Shown: positions 47,368 to 57,877, counted from the first letter of the stretch. The stretch is DNA of 64,000 bases from Locusta migratoria (GCA_026315105.1 CM048755.1:758589301-758653300); one strand, 5' to 3'. Translations and numbers: made by a program. Notes: a model not told the origin generated them from the sequence alone.

Positions 47368-47974
47368 GATTACCGGCGTCTCCGATGGCGCGCTCCTTCC
47401 TTGTGGGGGCCCTCACTGAGGGCGCACCCGCCTTAGGTGACTGTTCGCACCTCAGGTCACACCTCCCGAGAACGGACGGAGGGACCAATTGGCATGTTCG
47501 GAAGGTATCAGCTCGGGTAATCACCCCTCCCTGGGACCGGCCTTTACCGGGGGGTACGTACGTGCCCTACATGTCTACCCGGGGCGGGGAGTTACGCCTT
47601 ACCCCATCACCGGCTACGCAGAGCGTGGGTCGAGCTTCAGACATGCACAGGGAGGAAAGAAAGGAGGAAGGAGAGAAAGGGATGAAGGAGGAGGAAGAAT
47701 CTCAAACGCCGAGGCGGAGATTAAAGGGTGAGTCGAGAACAATGAGAAAGGAAAAAGAGGGAAAGGCTGAAGAACAGGAAAGGAAGAGGACCAAGAAGAG
47801 AAGGCAGAGGAAGCGAAAAAGAAACCTTGGACTGATGAAAAAAATGCCTGTCTCCGGGCGAAGGCACAAACCGGGGAAAGAGGAAAGCGGCCTGGGACGG
47901 AAGAAAGGTTGCTTCGGCTCGGGGCCCCGTGCGCGCCACACACGTACCCACAAAAGAGCTGTGGGGGGGGGGGG

Positions 47975-49851
47975 GGGGTGCAGAAGAGTATACAAGGCTT
48001 CCGTAGTCGAGCTTCGACTGAACAGTGGCCTGGTAAAGGTGAAGCAAGACGGTACGATCCACTCCCCGTGACATGCCACTGAGGACAAGAAGAACATTAA
48101 GGGATCGGGCACAACGGGCAGCCAGGTAGGACACGTGTTTGGACTAGCAAAGTTTACGATCCAACATGAGTCCCAAGAATTTCGTTGTCTCCACGAAAGG
48201 GAGAGCAACAGGGCCGAGACGTATAGAAGGTGGAAGAAATTACTTGTATCTCCAGAAGTTTATACACACTGTTTTCTCAGTGGAATATCGGAAGCCGTTT
48301 GCGATGCTCCAGGAATATAGACGGTCAAGACAGCGTTGAAGACAACGCTCCGAGAGACACGTCTGCTGGGCACTGCAATAAATTGCAAAATCGTCTACAA
48401 AAAGGGATCCGGAAACGTCGGCGGAAAGGCAATCTACGATCGGATTGATTGCAATGGCAAAGAGAGCCACACTTAAGACGGAGCCCTGCGGTACCCCATT
48501 CTCCTGGCAAAAAAGTATCTGACAAAACAGAGCCCACCCGTACCCAGAACTTGCGATCTGCCAAAAACGCTTGAATGAAAAGAGGGAGGCGGCGCCGAAG
48601 ACCCCATGTGTGCAATGTGCGGAGAATGCCCGCTCTCCAACAGGTATCGTATGCCTTCTCCAAGTCTAAGAAAACTGCTACTGTTTGACGCTTCTTTAGA
48701 AAGTTATTCATAATGAAGGTCGACAACGTAACGAGGTGGTCAGCAGCAGAGCGGTGTCGACGAAAACCGCATTGGACATTTGTTAGGAGGCGGCGAGATT
48801 CAAGGAGCCAGACCAACTTAGCGTTAACCATGCGTTCCATCACCTTACAGATGCAGCTCGTCAGAGAAATGGGGCGATAACTGGAAGGAAGATGTTTGTC
48901 CTTCCCTGGTTTGGGGATGGGGACAACAATGACTTCACGCCAACTTGTGGGAACAGGACCTTCAGTCCATATGCGATTCTAGGTACTAAGAAGAAAGCAC
49001 TTGCCCGCAGGCGAGAGGTTCTTCAGCATCTCAATATGGATTGAATCAGGACCGGGAGCAGAAGATCGGGACAGGGCGAAAGCACGGTCTAGCTCCTGCA
49101 TAGTCAAGGCAACATTATAATTTTCATGATTAAAGGAGTGGAAAGAAGGCGGTTGTGCCTCCTCTGCCTGTTTGCGAGGGAGGAAGGCAGGGTGGTAATG
49201 GGCGGAGCTCGAAACCTCCGCAAAGGAACGGCCCAGTGCGTTGGAAACATCAACAGGTTCCACAAGGACTGCGTTCTCTACAGTCAGGCCAGAGATAGGG
49301 AAGTGGAACTTGATGCCGGATAAATGGCGTAGCCACCCCAAACAACCGTGGACAGAGTAAAACCATTAAAAGAACTAGTAAAAGCAGTCCAGCAAGCTTT
49401 TTTGCTGTCGTTTATGATACGACGACATTGCGCTCTCATTCATTTATAATTTACGCAATTCTCCAAAGTTGGGTGGCGGCGGAAGGTGCGTAAAGCACGT
49501 CGCCGGGCTCTAAGCGCGTCACGGCAGGCTGCAGTCCACCAAGGGACCGAAACACGACATGGAGAAGAGGTGGTACAAGGTATGGAATGTTCGGCAGCTG
49601 TGAGAATAACCTCTGTGAGGTATTCAACCTGACTGTCATAGCTGGAAAAGTCCTGATTGTGAAAAACTGCCATGGAAGAATAAAGCCCCCAGTCGGCCTT
49701 AGAAATGTTCCAACTGGTGGGACGAGGAGATGGGGAATGATGCAGAATGTGGATGATACAGGGGAAATGGTCACTCGAGTACGTGTCAGAAAGTGCATAC
49801 CACTCAAACTGACCGGCAAGCTGAGGAGTGCATATTGCGAGGTCTATGTGG
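47975..49851 (-). mobile_element. Lin-A element II, middle portion (RT and end of endonuclease)
   Basis: RT segments at 48325-48843 (VFLDLEKAYDTCWRAGIL), 48240-48470 (GSLFVDDFAIYCSAQQTC, catalytic DD intact), 47721-48134, and the linker and RT entry at 48979-49341 and 49440-49865. Few mutations per kb, so this is one of the better preserved copies. The right side is interrupted by a hAT-type insertion at 49852; the left side stops at element III. Confidence 0.8.
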
Positions 49852-50076
49852 TAGTGATGGGACAACCAACTGTTTTTAACAACCGAGTGTTTAATCGGTT
49901 GTTTTTTTGTTTAATCGGTTTTTTCAGTCGAATGAAACAACCGAATGAAAATAGTCTCTGTGGCCGTATGAATGTTTTCACTCACTGGCGGGGTTTGAGT
50001 GGTTTCAGTCGATGCGAAACAATCTAATGAAACCAGTCTGTGTCGGTTGCAGCCGCTATATGATTGTTTTACCTCA

Positions 50077-50279
50077 AAAATGATCAAATGTTTGTTAAGC
50101 TTATGGGACATAACTACAGGGTTATCAGTCCCTAAACTTACAAACTACTTATCAACTACCTTATACTAATGACGGCACAAATATCCATGCCCGAGGGGGG
50201 ATTTGAACCCCCGACCGTTGTGGCCATGCAGACCGTGACTGGAACACCTCAGTCTCCTCGGCCACCGCGGCCGGCTACA
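50077..50279 (-). mobile_element. tRNA-derived SINE copy 1 (inside the hAT element)
   Basis: Minus-strand head with an A box GTGGCCGAGGAGACTGAGG (50247-50265) and a B box GGTTCAAATCC (50199-50209), as in class II (Leu/Ser) tRNAs, flanked by a T-arm-like GGGGG/CCCCC stem. A body follows, then the 3' hairpin GGGAC/GTCCC (50105-50132). Near-identical TTTTASCTCA flanks (50067-50076 and 50280-50289) look like a target duplication. Confidence 0.85.
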
Positions 50280-50568
50280 TTTTAGCTCATTCAGTGGGTT
50301 TGAGTGGTTTCAGTTGATGCGCGAGCACCGAATGAAACAAGTCTCTGTCCTTTATATGAATGTTCTCAGCAATGAGTGGTTTCACTTGATGCGATACAAC
50401 CAACTGGAAAAAGTCTTTGTCGGTTTCTGCAGTTATATGGATGTTTTTATTAATTCATCGACTTTGTGTGACTTTATTTGCATACTCCTTCAGCCTTTTC
50501 AGGTATAAATGAACCGTGATTCAGCATGAAACATTCTTAAAGACAAATCTTAAAAATATAGCAGTGTG

Positions 50569-50570
<2 letters not shown>

Positions 50571-50607
<37 letters not shown>
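50571..50607. repeat. (TG)n microsatellite
   Basis: About 18 TG units inside the hAT element, followed by a T run. Confidence 0.95.
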
Positions 50608-50610
<3 letters not shown>

Positions 50611-51454
50611 TTTCTATTGCATGCAAATCTACATTTTTGTTCCAATCTTGATGAAATTTTGCACCCTTGACCTTTAAAACAAGGCGAAGGTAACCGAGTA
50701 CAATAAATTTCGTAGGTGCATGGCGGAGGGTACTTTACCTATTAACTTCGACAAATTCCGTTTGTATTCGAATTTTAATGATATATTGCGCTCTTCACCT
50801 TCAAAGGAAGAGAATGGTGACCGTCTACATCTACTTTAGTTCGATGCATGAGAGAAGGTATTCCAGACTTCGACACCAATATAGAGTTTTATTCTGATAT
50901 TGAGGAAATTTTGCACACTTGACTTTCAAAACAAGTGGCATTTAAGCTTTTGTATGGTACATGGCACAGGGATGGAATTAACTCCCCACTGTTTCACCGA
51001 TAAGCACACAGAAATATCTGTGACAAGAGTGAATAATCATGAAACTTGAGATGAATGTTTTCATACACTGTTGACGAATACAGACGCACGAAGGAAATTT
51101 ACAGCACTTACAAATGTTGTATGTCTTCTCGTACTCCTTCAAATTAGATGGAATTAACAAAAATATTTTTATAAGAAACATGTTTATACGATTTTTTTTT
51201 TTTTTTTTACAATATCTAATGTTTTAGTGATCTTCGAATTTGGATGTACCAAATATGCTTAAAGTTAAAATACTTAACTCTGTCCTACTAGTACCTTAGA
51301 TATGTATGAACAATAAGCCGCAAACCGCACGTTTCTACCTGTTCCCACTTCGGAGATACAGTATGTGAGATTAAACTTGTAGCGATAATTTTGGAACACC
51401 CTGTAGTTTCCACGCTTCTTTATTGAGACAGTAAGGAACCAGCAACAATCGGCG

Positions 51455-51700
51455 ATGGCATGCCGCCCCGCCCGCCAGACACTGTTGTGTGGAGTTTGTA
51501 GCGCACCTGCTGGCGCTGTCAGCAGTGAAAACGCCAGCGAGGCAGCACCCCCGCTCGTGTCCCCGCTCCCCGCGGTACTTCGTAGTCATCGGCCACTGAT
51601 CTCCTTCAGATTTTGGATGTCTGCGAAAGTAATCTGATCGGGCCCAGATGATCGGCGTTTTTGAAGTCTGGGATGGGCAATCAAAGTGATCGCAGGCCTG
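51455..51700. other. GC-rich block inside the hAT element
   Basis: CpG-rich in an AT-rich element. It may be the remnant promoter or leader region of the autonomous parent (inference). No conserved protein is seen; short open frames on both strands reflect composition. Confidence 0.35.
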
Positions 51701-52173
51701 CTCCAGCAATATGACATCTAATTAGTTTCTCGTTAATGGCACCTCGAAAAATTTAAACTACAACAAAATATGAATCACTGTTACTGTATATTATAAAACG
51801 AAAAGTTACTTCGTTCAATACATAATTAAATGAACATTGCAATACGCATATTAACTTTGGCTTACCCCTTCTACATGGCGGTATAATGTAGCACTGCTGT
51901 AGTTATGTGATGTACATGTCAGTTTCATTCATAGAAATGTAAGCTAAAACACTGATGAGTCGTTTCAGTAGAGATAATGATTACATGGTTCAACCGACAG
52001 AAAAACTTACTGCCTCTTTTCACTTGAAAAGAAAGAATAAGTAATTCAGTCAATGTACAAAACTGCAATAGTGTCACATGTTTTCATTCGGTTGTTCCCA
52101 CAGACTACTTTGAATCGAAAAAAATTAACGAATATTAATCCAACATAGTAAAACTATGACCGACTGACTCATT

Positions 52174-52380
52174 GGCCGGCCGCAGTGGCCGAGGGGACTG
52201 AGGCGCTTCAGTCACGGTCTGCACGGCCACTACGGTCGGGGGTTCGAATCCCCCCCTCGGGCACGGATATTTGTGCCATTCTAGTTCGTAATTAGTTCAT
52301 AAGTAGTTTGTAAGTTTAGGGACTGATGACCCCGTATTTAAGTCCCATAAACTATACAAACATTTGAACATTTGAACTCT
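52174..52380 (+). mobile_element. tRNA-derived SINE copy 2 (inside the hAT element)
   Basis: Same family as copy 1, in the opposite orientation. A box at 52185-52203, B box GGTTCGAATCC at 52241-52251, 3' hairpin GGGAC/GTCCC at 52319-52346 with loop opening TGATGACCCC, and an AACATTTGAACATTTGAAC tail. The variable-arm region differs from copy 1 at several sites, so the two inserted independently. Confidence 0.85.
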
Positions 52381-52533
52381 CATTCGGTCAACGTACTGTG
52401 TCAATTTTTCATTCGGTTGGTTCCATCGACTGGTATCACTCAGAAGAATGAATGAATAATTCAACCGATACGAGAAACTACAACTGAATGAATCGATTGT
52501 TTTCATTCGATTGTTCCCATCACTACTATGTGG

Positions 52534-53082
52534 GAGTAAGTATGGGTTGTGTCAGAAAGGAAGGTCGGTGCACCAGTGTTGAGGCAGACAAGATTGAGGT
52601 GTTGGAGAAGGTCCACCAAAATGGAGGGTCTCTGACAAGGTGCCGGAGAGCCCCATAGGGGGTGATGGGCATTGAAGTCGCCTACCAACATGAAAGGTGC
52701 AGGGAGCTTGTCGACGAGGTGTAGCACATCTGCCCTAGTAACGGCAGATGACGATGGCGAATAGATATTACAGAGGGAAAAGGTAAATGTGGATAGAGTG
52801 ATGCGGACGGCAACTGCCTGTAAGTGAGTATACAATGCAATGGGATGGTAATAGATGTCGTCTCTAATGAACATCAGAACCCCTCCATGGGCTGGGGTAC
52901 CTTCCACAGGTGGCAGGTCGAAACGCACAGAGGTGTAGTGGGGAAAGTCTGCACGATCACTTTGACGCATCTTAGTTTCTTGGAGACAGACTAGAAGCGG
53001 GCAGTGCAATCTAAGGAGTACTTTTAATTCCTCCCGATTGGAACGAATGCCGCGAATATTCCATTGAAGGAGCACCATGATA
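52534..53082 (-). pseudogene. Lin-A element II ORF2 start: endonuclease (interrupted by hAT)
   Basis: Starts MVLLQWNIRGIRSNREELK at 53078 and stays open through QETKMRQSDRADF, LPPVEGTPAHGGVLM and MLVGDFNAHHPLWGSPAP. Endonuclease catalytic positions are all present. The reading frame runs into the hAT end and stops there; the gene continues at 49851. Confidence 0.85.
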
Positions 53083-53128
53083 AAAAATGAGATAAGAAAT
53101 GAGGATAAAAACGAACAAGCAAGCGGGG

Positions 53129-54521
53129 TCACCTCGACGGCTGCTGAGGACCGGATTTCGAGGGAGCACTGCTATCGCTGTCTAGGGGCAAAGGGTCGTG
53201 GTCCATAGGTTCGACCGACGCGCCTGCCACCTCCCTGAGTTGATCAGGAGGGGCAGTTTCCACCGCCAGTAAAGGGCCAGCTGCCCAGCAGACGGAGCGT
53301 CCCGGTGAAACAGAAGACGGCCGAGGCCGGCAACTGTTGGGCGGCGTGACGGATGGGTCACGCCTCGGCGGGGCAGGTGAGGAACTCTTTCTTGTTGGCT
53401 CTTCTGGAAGATTGACGGTGAGAAGAGGCAGTTGACGGTTGGGAAGCCTGAGAACGCAAAAAATCCTCACGGGCGGGTTCCTTTTTCAAAGTCCGGGCAT
53501 CTTGCATAGGTGCCCGCGGTTTACTAGAGGTTGACGAAGACTGTAGTTTAGAAGCAGCAGGAGGAGGAAGCGGGGACTTGGAACGGGCAATCTTTGGGCT
53601 GGCAGATCGCACAACTGTCAGCGAAAGTGAAATCACAAGTCTGGGTACTGGAATCCTTAGTAGGCCGAGTGGAGGTGAGGACCTTACTGTATGTGCCCGC
53701 TGGGAGAACAGTGGGCTTTCGACTCGCCAACAACTTTCGAGCGGCAGATGTTGATACCTTCTCCGTAACCCGAATTTGCTGGATGATTTTTTCATCCTTA
53801 TATACAGGGCAGTCTCGAGAGGAAGCCGCATGGTCACCGTTGCAGTTAAGGCAGTGAGGGGACGGAGGTGGGCAATCCCCCTCATGGGCGTCCCTACCAC
53901 AAGTGCCACATTTTGCTGCGTTAGGGCAAGATTGACGGGTGTGGTTGTATCGGTGGCATTGAAAACAGTGCGTTGGGTTAGGTACATAAGGGCGGACGGA
54001 GATGACCTAATACCCTGCTTTGACCTTCGACGGGAGTTCAACTCTGTCGAACGTCAAAAAACACAGTACGAGTCGGTGTCAGCTGGTTATATACCTTTCT
54101 CATCACCCTATAGACGGCTGTAACACCCTGATCGGACATGTAGGATTGGATCTCTTCATCAGATAACCCGTCAAGGGATCTCGTAAAAACTACCCCCCTG
54201 TGACGAGTTGAGTGTGCGGTGCGCTTCTACCTTGACTGGAAACGTGTGTAACAATGTAGTCCGGATTAGCTTTTGGGCTTGGAATGCACTGTCTGCCTCC
54301 AGCAACAATGGGCCATTGTGCTGATGCGAACAGGTTTTAACAGGGCCAGCAATTGCATCAACACCTTTCTGAATGACGAAAGGATTTACAGAATCTAAAT
54401 CTTTTCCATCGGTGCGAGAGACAACAAGAAATTTCGGTAGATTAAGCAGAGTCTTCTTTTGCTGAGGCGAATCTATCTTTCGTTTCTGGGTCATCGTCAC
54501 TGAAGAAGAGAAAGAAGTCAT
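53129..54521 (-). pseudogene. Lin-A element II ORF1 (frameshifted)
   Basis: Starts MTSFSSSVTMTQKRK at 54521, then KFLVVSRTDGKDLDSVNPF, GVDAIAGPVKTC, LLLEADSAFQAQKL and VEAHRTLNSSQG. The frame is lost at about 54190, at a deletion in the RGVVF block. Knuckles read at 53850-53990 (CFQCHRYNHT-like), then a 227-residue open stretch (53358-54041) and a tail with LPAGTYSKVLTSTRPTKD. About 450 codons overall, usual for an I-like ORF1. Confidence 0.8.
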
Positions 54522-55156
54522 CGCGGAAGTGTCCCCCGTGATTACCGGCGTCTCCGATGGCGCGCTCCTTCCTAGTGGGGGGCCATCTCCGAGGGCTTAC
54601 CCGCCTTAGGTGATTGTTCACACCTCAGGTCACGCTTCCTGAGAACTGACGGAGGGACCAATCGGCATGTTCGGAAGGTACCAGCTCGGGTAATCACCCC
54701 TCCCTGGGCCTGGCCTTTACAAGGGGGTACGTACGTGCTCTACTTATCTACCCGGGGCGGGGAATTACGCGTTACCCCGTCACCTGCTACGCATGATAAT
54801 GCGTGGGTCGGCCTTCAGACACGCACAGGGAGGAAAGAAGAATAGAGGAAGTGAAGAGAAAGAAGTGTCTCAAATGCCGAAGCGGAGACTAATGAGGAGG
54901 AGAAGAAGGCTAGGAGAGTACAGCAAGGAGAGGAAGACAGAAAGAAAGGTTAGGAAAGGAAGGAACCAAGGAATAAGAGAAACTACAACAAGAAACCACC
55001 TTAACTTGCGAAATACGCCCGTCTCCGGGCGAAGGCACAAACCGGGAGGGAAAGTGAAGCAGCCTGGGGCAGAAGAAAGGCTGCTCCGGCTCGGGGCCCC
55101 GCGCGCGCCACACACATACCCACAAAAGAACTGTGGGCCCCCTGGGGGGGGGGGGG

Positions 55157-55841
55157 AGACACATGTGTAGTAGCATAGTCCTTATCAGTTTTTGCGCCTG
55201 GAAAGCACTGTCTGCTTCCAGCAACAATGTTCCATTGCGCTGCTGGGAACAGGTCCTAACAGGGCCAGCAATCTCATCAACAGCCTTCTGGATTACGAAA
55301 GAATTAACAGAAGAGAAATCTTGACTGTCTGTTCGAGAAACAACCAGAAATTTGGGAGGATTAGGCAAAGAATTTTTTTTTTTTTCCTCTTTTTTCTTTT
55401 TTTATACCAGGGGTTACATACGTACGTGCCCTACGTTTCTACCCGGGGTGGGAAATTATGCATTACCCCATCACCTGCTACACATTATGTGTGGGTCAGC
55501 CTTTAGACACGCACAGGAAGCAAAGAAGAAGAATAGAGGAAGTGAAGAGAAAGAAGATTGTCTCAAACACCGAAGTGGAGACTAAATGAGGATCAGAGGA
55601 AGGCTAGAGAAGTACAGCAGGGAGCGAAAGACAGAAGCAAAGGTTAGGAAAGGAAGAAGGAAAGAAGAAAAACTAGGACAGTAAACCATCTTGACTCAGA
55701 ACGGACGCCCGTCTCCGGGCTGAGACATGAACCGGGAGGGAAAATAAAGCAGCCTGGGGCGGGAAGGAAGGCTGCTTCAGCTCTGAGCCCCATGCGCGCC
55801 ACACACATACCCACAAAAGAGCTGTGGGGCCCCCTGGGGGG
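55157..55841 (-). mobile_element. Lin-A element I, 5' portion (leader and ORF1 N-terminus)
   Basis: Leader from 55841 to about 55400, then ORF1 N-terminal residues NPPKFLVVSRTDSQDFSSVN, VDEIAGPVRTCSQQRNG and LLLEADSAFQAQKLIRTM (55160-55368). The leader end and ORF1 start are replaced by a pyrimidine-rich T/C tract at 55372-55400, so the initiator Met is lost. It continues across the element II insertion at 42960. Confidence 0.8.
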
Positions 55842-55852
55842 ATAGCCAGAGG
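55842..55852. repeat. Right target-site duplication of Lin-A element I
   Basis: ATAGCCAGAGG, identical to 38482-38492. Confidence 0.85.
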
Positions 55853-56336
55853 TGAAAGAGAATGAAGATTTTTCACAACTGTCACCACAATGGTAGATAT
55901 TGGTTCTGCTCTTCTTATGTGTAAACGATATTCCACTGTATATCCAAGAAGCAGAAATACTTCTCTTTGCAGATGCAAGGATTATAATCACAACTAATTG
56001 AGTGTCTGATACTTGCAAGAATGAACTCTATATTATTGAAAGTTAATATGTGAGGGAACCAAACTGTTTTGAATTTTATATATTTCCTGAATGTCATACA
56101 ACAATTGAAAGAGATAAACAACCTGACCTGTATGAGTTTTGAAAATCTGTATACAAACATGTTGAAAACAGACAATGGCAACACAGTTAATAAATATCTT
56201 TAGCATACCTTACAATAAACACGGGAAACTTCTTTTTTTAACTGCTCAATCCTTTGTGCATTAAGGAAGGCACTGGAACAGCATTAGTAAAACTGATTAC
56301 AATACTGACATAACTTACACACTACAGTCTACTTAC
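55853..56336. other. NSF intron next to the Walker A exon
   Basis: AT-rich. Nothing recognised apart from the splice donor at its right end. Confidence 0.5.
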
Positions 56337-56536
56337 TCGTTTTTCTTCCTCCTCAGCATCTGCAAATAAGCGTCTTATGTTGGCCTCTGATTCACCAACA
56401 TATTTATCCAAAATTTGAGGGCCATTAACAATTTTAGGCTCACGAGCATTAAGCATTGTGCCTATCTGTCTTGCCATCAAGGTCTTCCCTGTACCTGGAG
56501 GCCCATATAAGAGTATGCCTTTCACATGCTTACAGC
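56337..56536 (-). CDS. Nsf: NSF (vesicle-fusing ATPase) exon, D1 domain Walker A
   Basis: 200 bp: two bases completing a Gly codon, then 66 codons from CKHVKGILLY to DAEEEEKR. Walker A is GPPGTGKT. QIGTMLNAREPKIVNGPQIL and DKYVGESEANIRRLFADA form the following helix and pore-loop region (YVG) of D1. Similarity to animal NSF is high across the whole exon. The acceptor is TTTACAG at 56543-56537 (phase 1 entry), and the donor is CGA followed by GTAAGT at 56336-56331 (phase 0). The preceding exon, expected to end with a first codon base G, was not found up to 64000, so the upstream intron exceeds 7.4 kb. Confidence 0.97.
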
Positions 56537-56880
56537 CTGTAAACAGTGGAACACACTAAGTTCTGAAAGAAGAGTTAGGTTTGTAACTAAACAATATTAA
56601 TAGTCTATACTTTGGTGCATGTGGGTTCTGCTGATAATCAACATGTATTGTTCACATTGGCATATAAAGAAATATAATAAGCACAACTGAAATATTCATC
56701 TGAGTGCTTTCCTTAAACCTAACCCTCCCCTCCCTCAGTTCAAACTATCAACTATGGCTGTATCCCGACATTTTAAAACAAATTAGAGGTTTCAGAACTG
56801 CCATGTTGCTTTCCAACGACAAAAGACAACTTGCCCATGTTAATTTTATTTGATTATTTTCTTTAATAACTTGTAGCTAA
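56537..56880. other. NSF upstream intron, nothing recognised
   Basis: AT-rich with no motif. Confidence 0.4.
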
Positions 56881-57800
56881 AGAGAAATAGTGTTACTAGG
56901 TTGTGCGAGGCCAGTATGGGGGGGGGGGGAGTTAGAGACGCATTCAGAGCTAATGGCGAACTGGGGGCTGCACGATGAGGGTTGCACATTGTTATTCTGA
57001 AGGGCCAAGGTTCCCGGAAGATGGTTTATGGCAGAGGGCCAAAGCAGGTATAAACTAGGCAAGGGCCTTAAAAGTATTTTCACACACGTTACTGCCGTCC
57101 GGCTGGCGCCACCAATGCTGGCATCATCTGGGTGAGAGCGTTTGAAGGAATTCAATGTGCCTCCTACGGCAGTGTACAGTGCTCTGTGAGGGTAAAACTG
57201 ACCAAATGTAAGAAAGACAGACCCCTGGGACAACCACATCTGGCGCCAAATTGGCAAATGCCAGGGCGGCACCCACTTAGGACATTGTATGTCTCTGGCA
57301 CCAAGGTGGTGGGCACCGCAGTTTTACAATAGCGAGGGAGTTTGGCAGTTTGCTGCGAACAAACTTGCTGGCTGGTGTGGACTGGCATTTCAGTAGAGGT
57401 AGGCAGAGCCTGGAGACTTTGCATAGAGGAGAGGGAGATGTTTAGATGTGGGTGGAGTAAGGTCTGGTGTTTGAGCAGCCAAAGGAAGCAGATGGTTCTC
57501 TTCTGCTCTCAGTTTATACTTGTCTTCAAGCAGCTGTACTTTAAGTTTGTGGTACAACTTTTGGAGTTGCTTCAAAATTTGTACATACAGCACCGAGTAT
57601 TGGCAAGCAAAGAACAAGGCCAGCCTGCCTGATATTAGATGCACCGATGAGCTAATTGTGATTGTCACAGTTCTGGTGCTCCTCTGCCTACAGTACTCTC
57701 ACACAAATTGTCCATAGTGGTAGCCGAAGAAGTGAGATCGTAGGCACCGAGATCTGCCAGGGTCAAAGTTGGCTGATACTAGTTAAATATTGTATCTGGA
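56881..57800. other. Unclassified GC-moderate block, possible mobile-element remnant
   Basis: Distinct in composition from its neighbours and densely open on both strands (plus 57132-57332, 57342-57632, 57520-57717; minus 56877-57272, 57164-57424, 57390-57668). One minus-strand stretch (QILKQLQKLYHKLKVQLLED) looks like a short coiled coil. I recognise no RT, integrase, protease or transposase motif. It may be the gag-like part of an unknown element or an old processed copy of a gene. Confidence 0.3.
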
Positions 57801-57877
57801 ATATGAAGCCGAGTTGTTTCGGGTCCGCTACTTGCAGCTATTGACGCACACAGCTGCCAGCCAGCTGACGTGTTGAC

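Larger units (their letters stand above)
44287..47968 (-). mobile_element. Lin-A element III, 5' complete and 3'-truncated
   Basis: In minus order: leader (47370-47968), ORF1 (46193-47367), endonuclease and linker, then the first part of RT. It stops at LESRRFLTN (44287), before the RT palm. It lies between the two halves of element II. Its 5' end has a 17-nt G run on the plus strand in place of the GGGGCCCCCTGGGG block of other copies. No target duplication is visible, so a recombination origin is possible. Confidence 0.65.
49852..52525. mobile_element. Non-autonomous hAT-type DNA transposon, 2,674 bp
   Basis: Flanked by perfect 8-bp duplications CTATGTGG (49844-49851 and 52526-52533); an 8-bp duplication is the hAT hallmark. 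Both ends begin TAGTGATGGGA in inverted orientation. Subterminal regions repeat AACCGAATGAAA-like words in opposite orientations at the two ends. About three to four diverged 100-bp tandem units (GAGTGGTTTCAGTYGATGCG) sit near the left end. No transposase is encoded. Removing it restores the endonuclease of Lin-A element II. It carries two SINEs, a TG tract and a GC-rich block. Confidence 0.9.
52534..55156 (-). mobile_element. Lin-A element II, 5' portion (leader, ORF1, endonuclease)
   Basis: Leader from 55156 (C-rich terminus) to about 54530, ORF1 53129-54521, then the ORF2 endonuclease start. Its 5' end meets ORF1 of element I. The 12-bp imperfect duplication at the two outer junctions supports insertion of II into I. 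ORF1 ends and ORF2 starts within about 60 bp of each other. Confidence 0.85.
29788..56336 (-). other. NSF intron of 26,549 bp
   Basis: Runs from donor GTAAGT (56336-56331) to acceptor TTTCAG (29788-29790 is CTG on the plus strand). It contains one minisatellite, a pogo-like remnant, Lin-A copy A2 with a SINE, and the 17-kb nested Lin-A/hAT stack. In NSF orientation all the Lin-A copies are sense. Confidence 0.93.

Noticed and set aside
47385..48071. 228-codon plus-strand open frame
   Set aside because: It runs antisense through the Lin-A leader and across an element junction; Arg/Lys/Glu-rich content follows from purine-rich leader sequence.
50195..50270. Functional tRNA gene
   Set aside because: A and B boxes are present, but the sequence continues into a SINE body and tail, lacks a proper acceptor stem, and recurs at 52174 in the same context.
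29563..56536. Two separate AAA-ATPase pseudogenes
   Set aside because: Both pieces have canonical splice sites, compatible phases, no lesions and consecutive NSF sequence, so they are exons of one gene.
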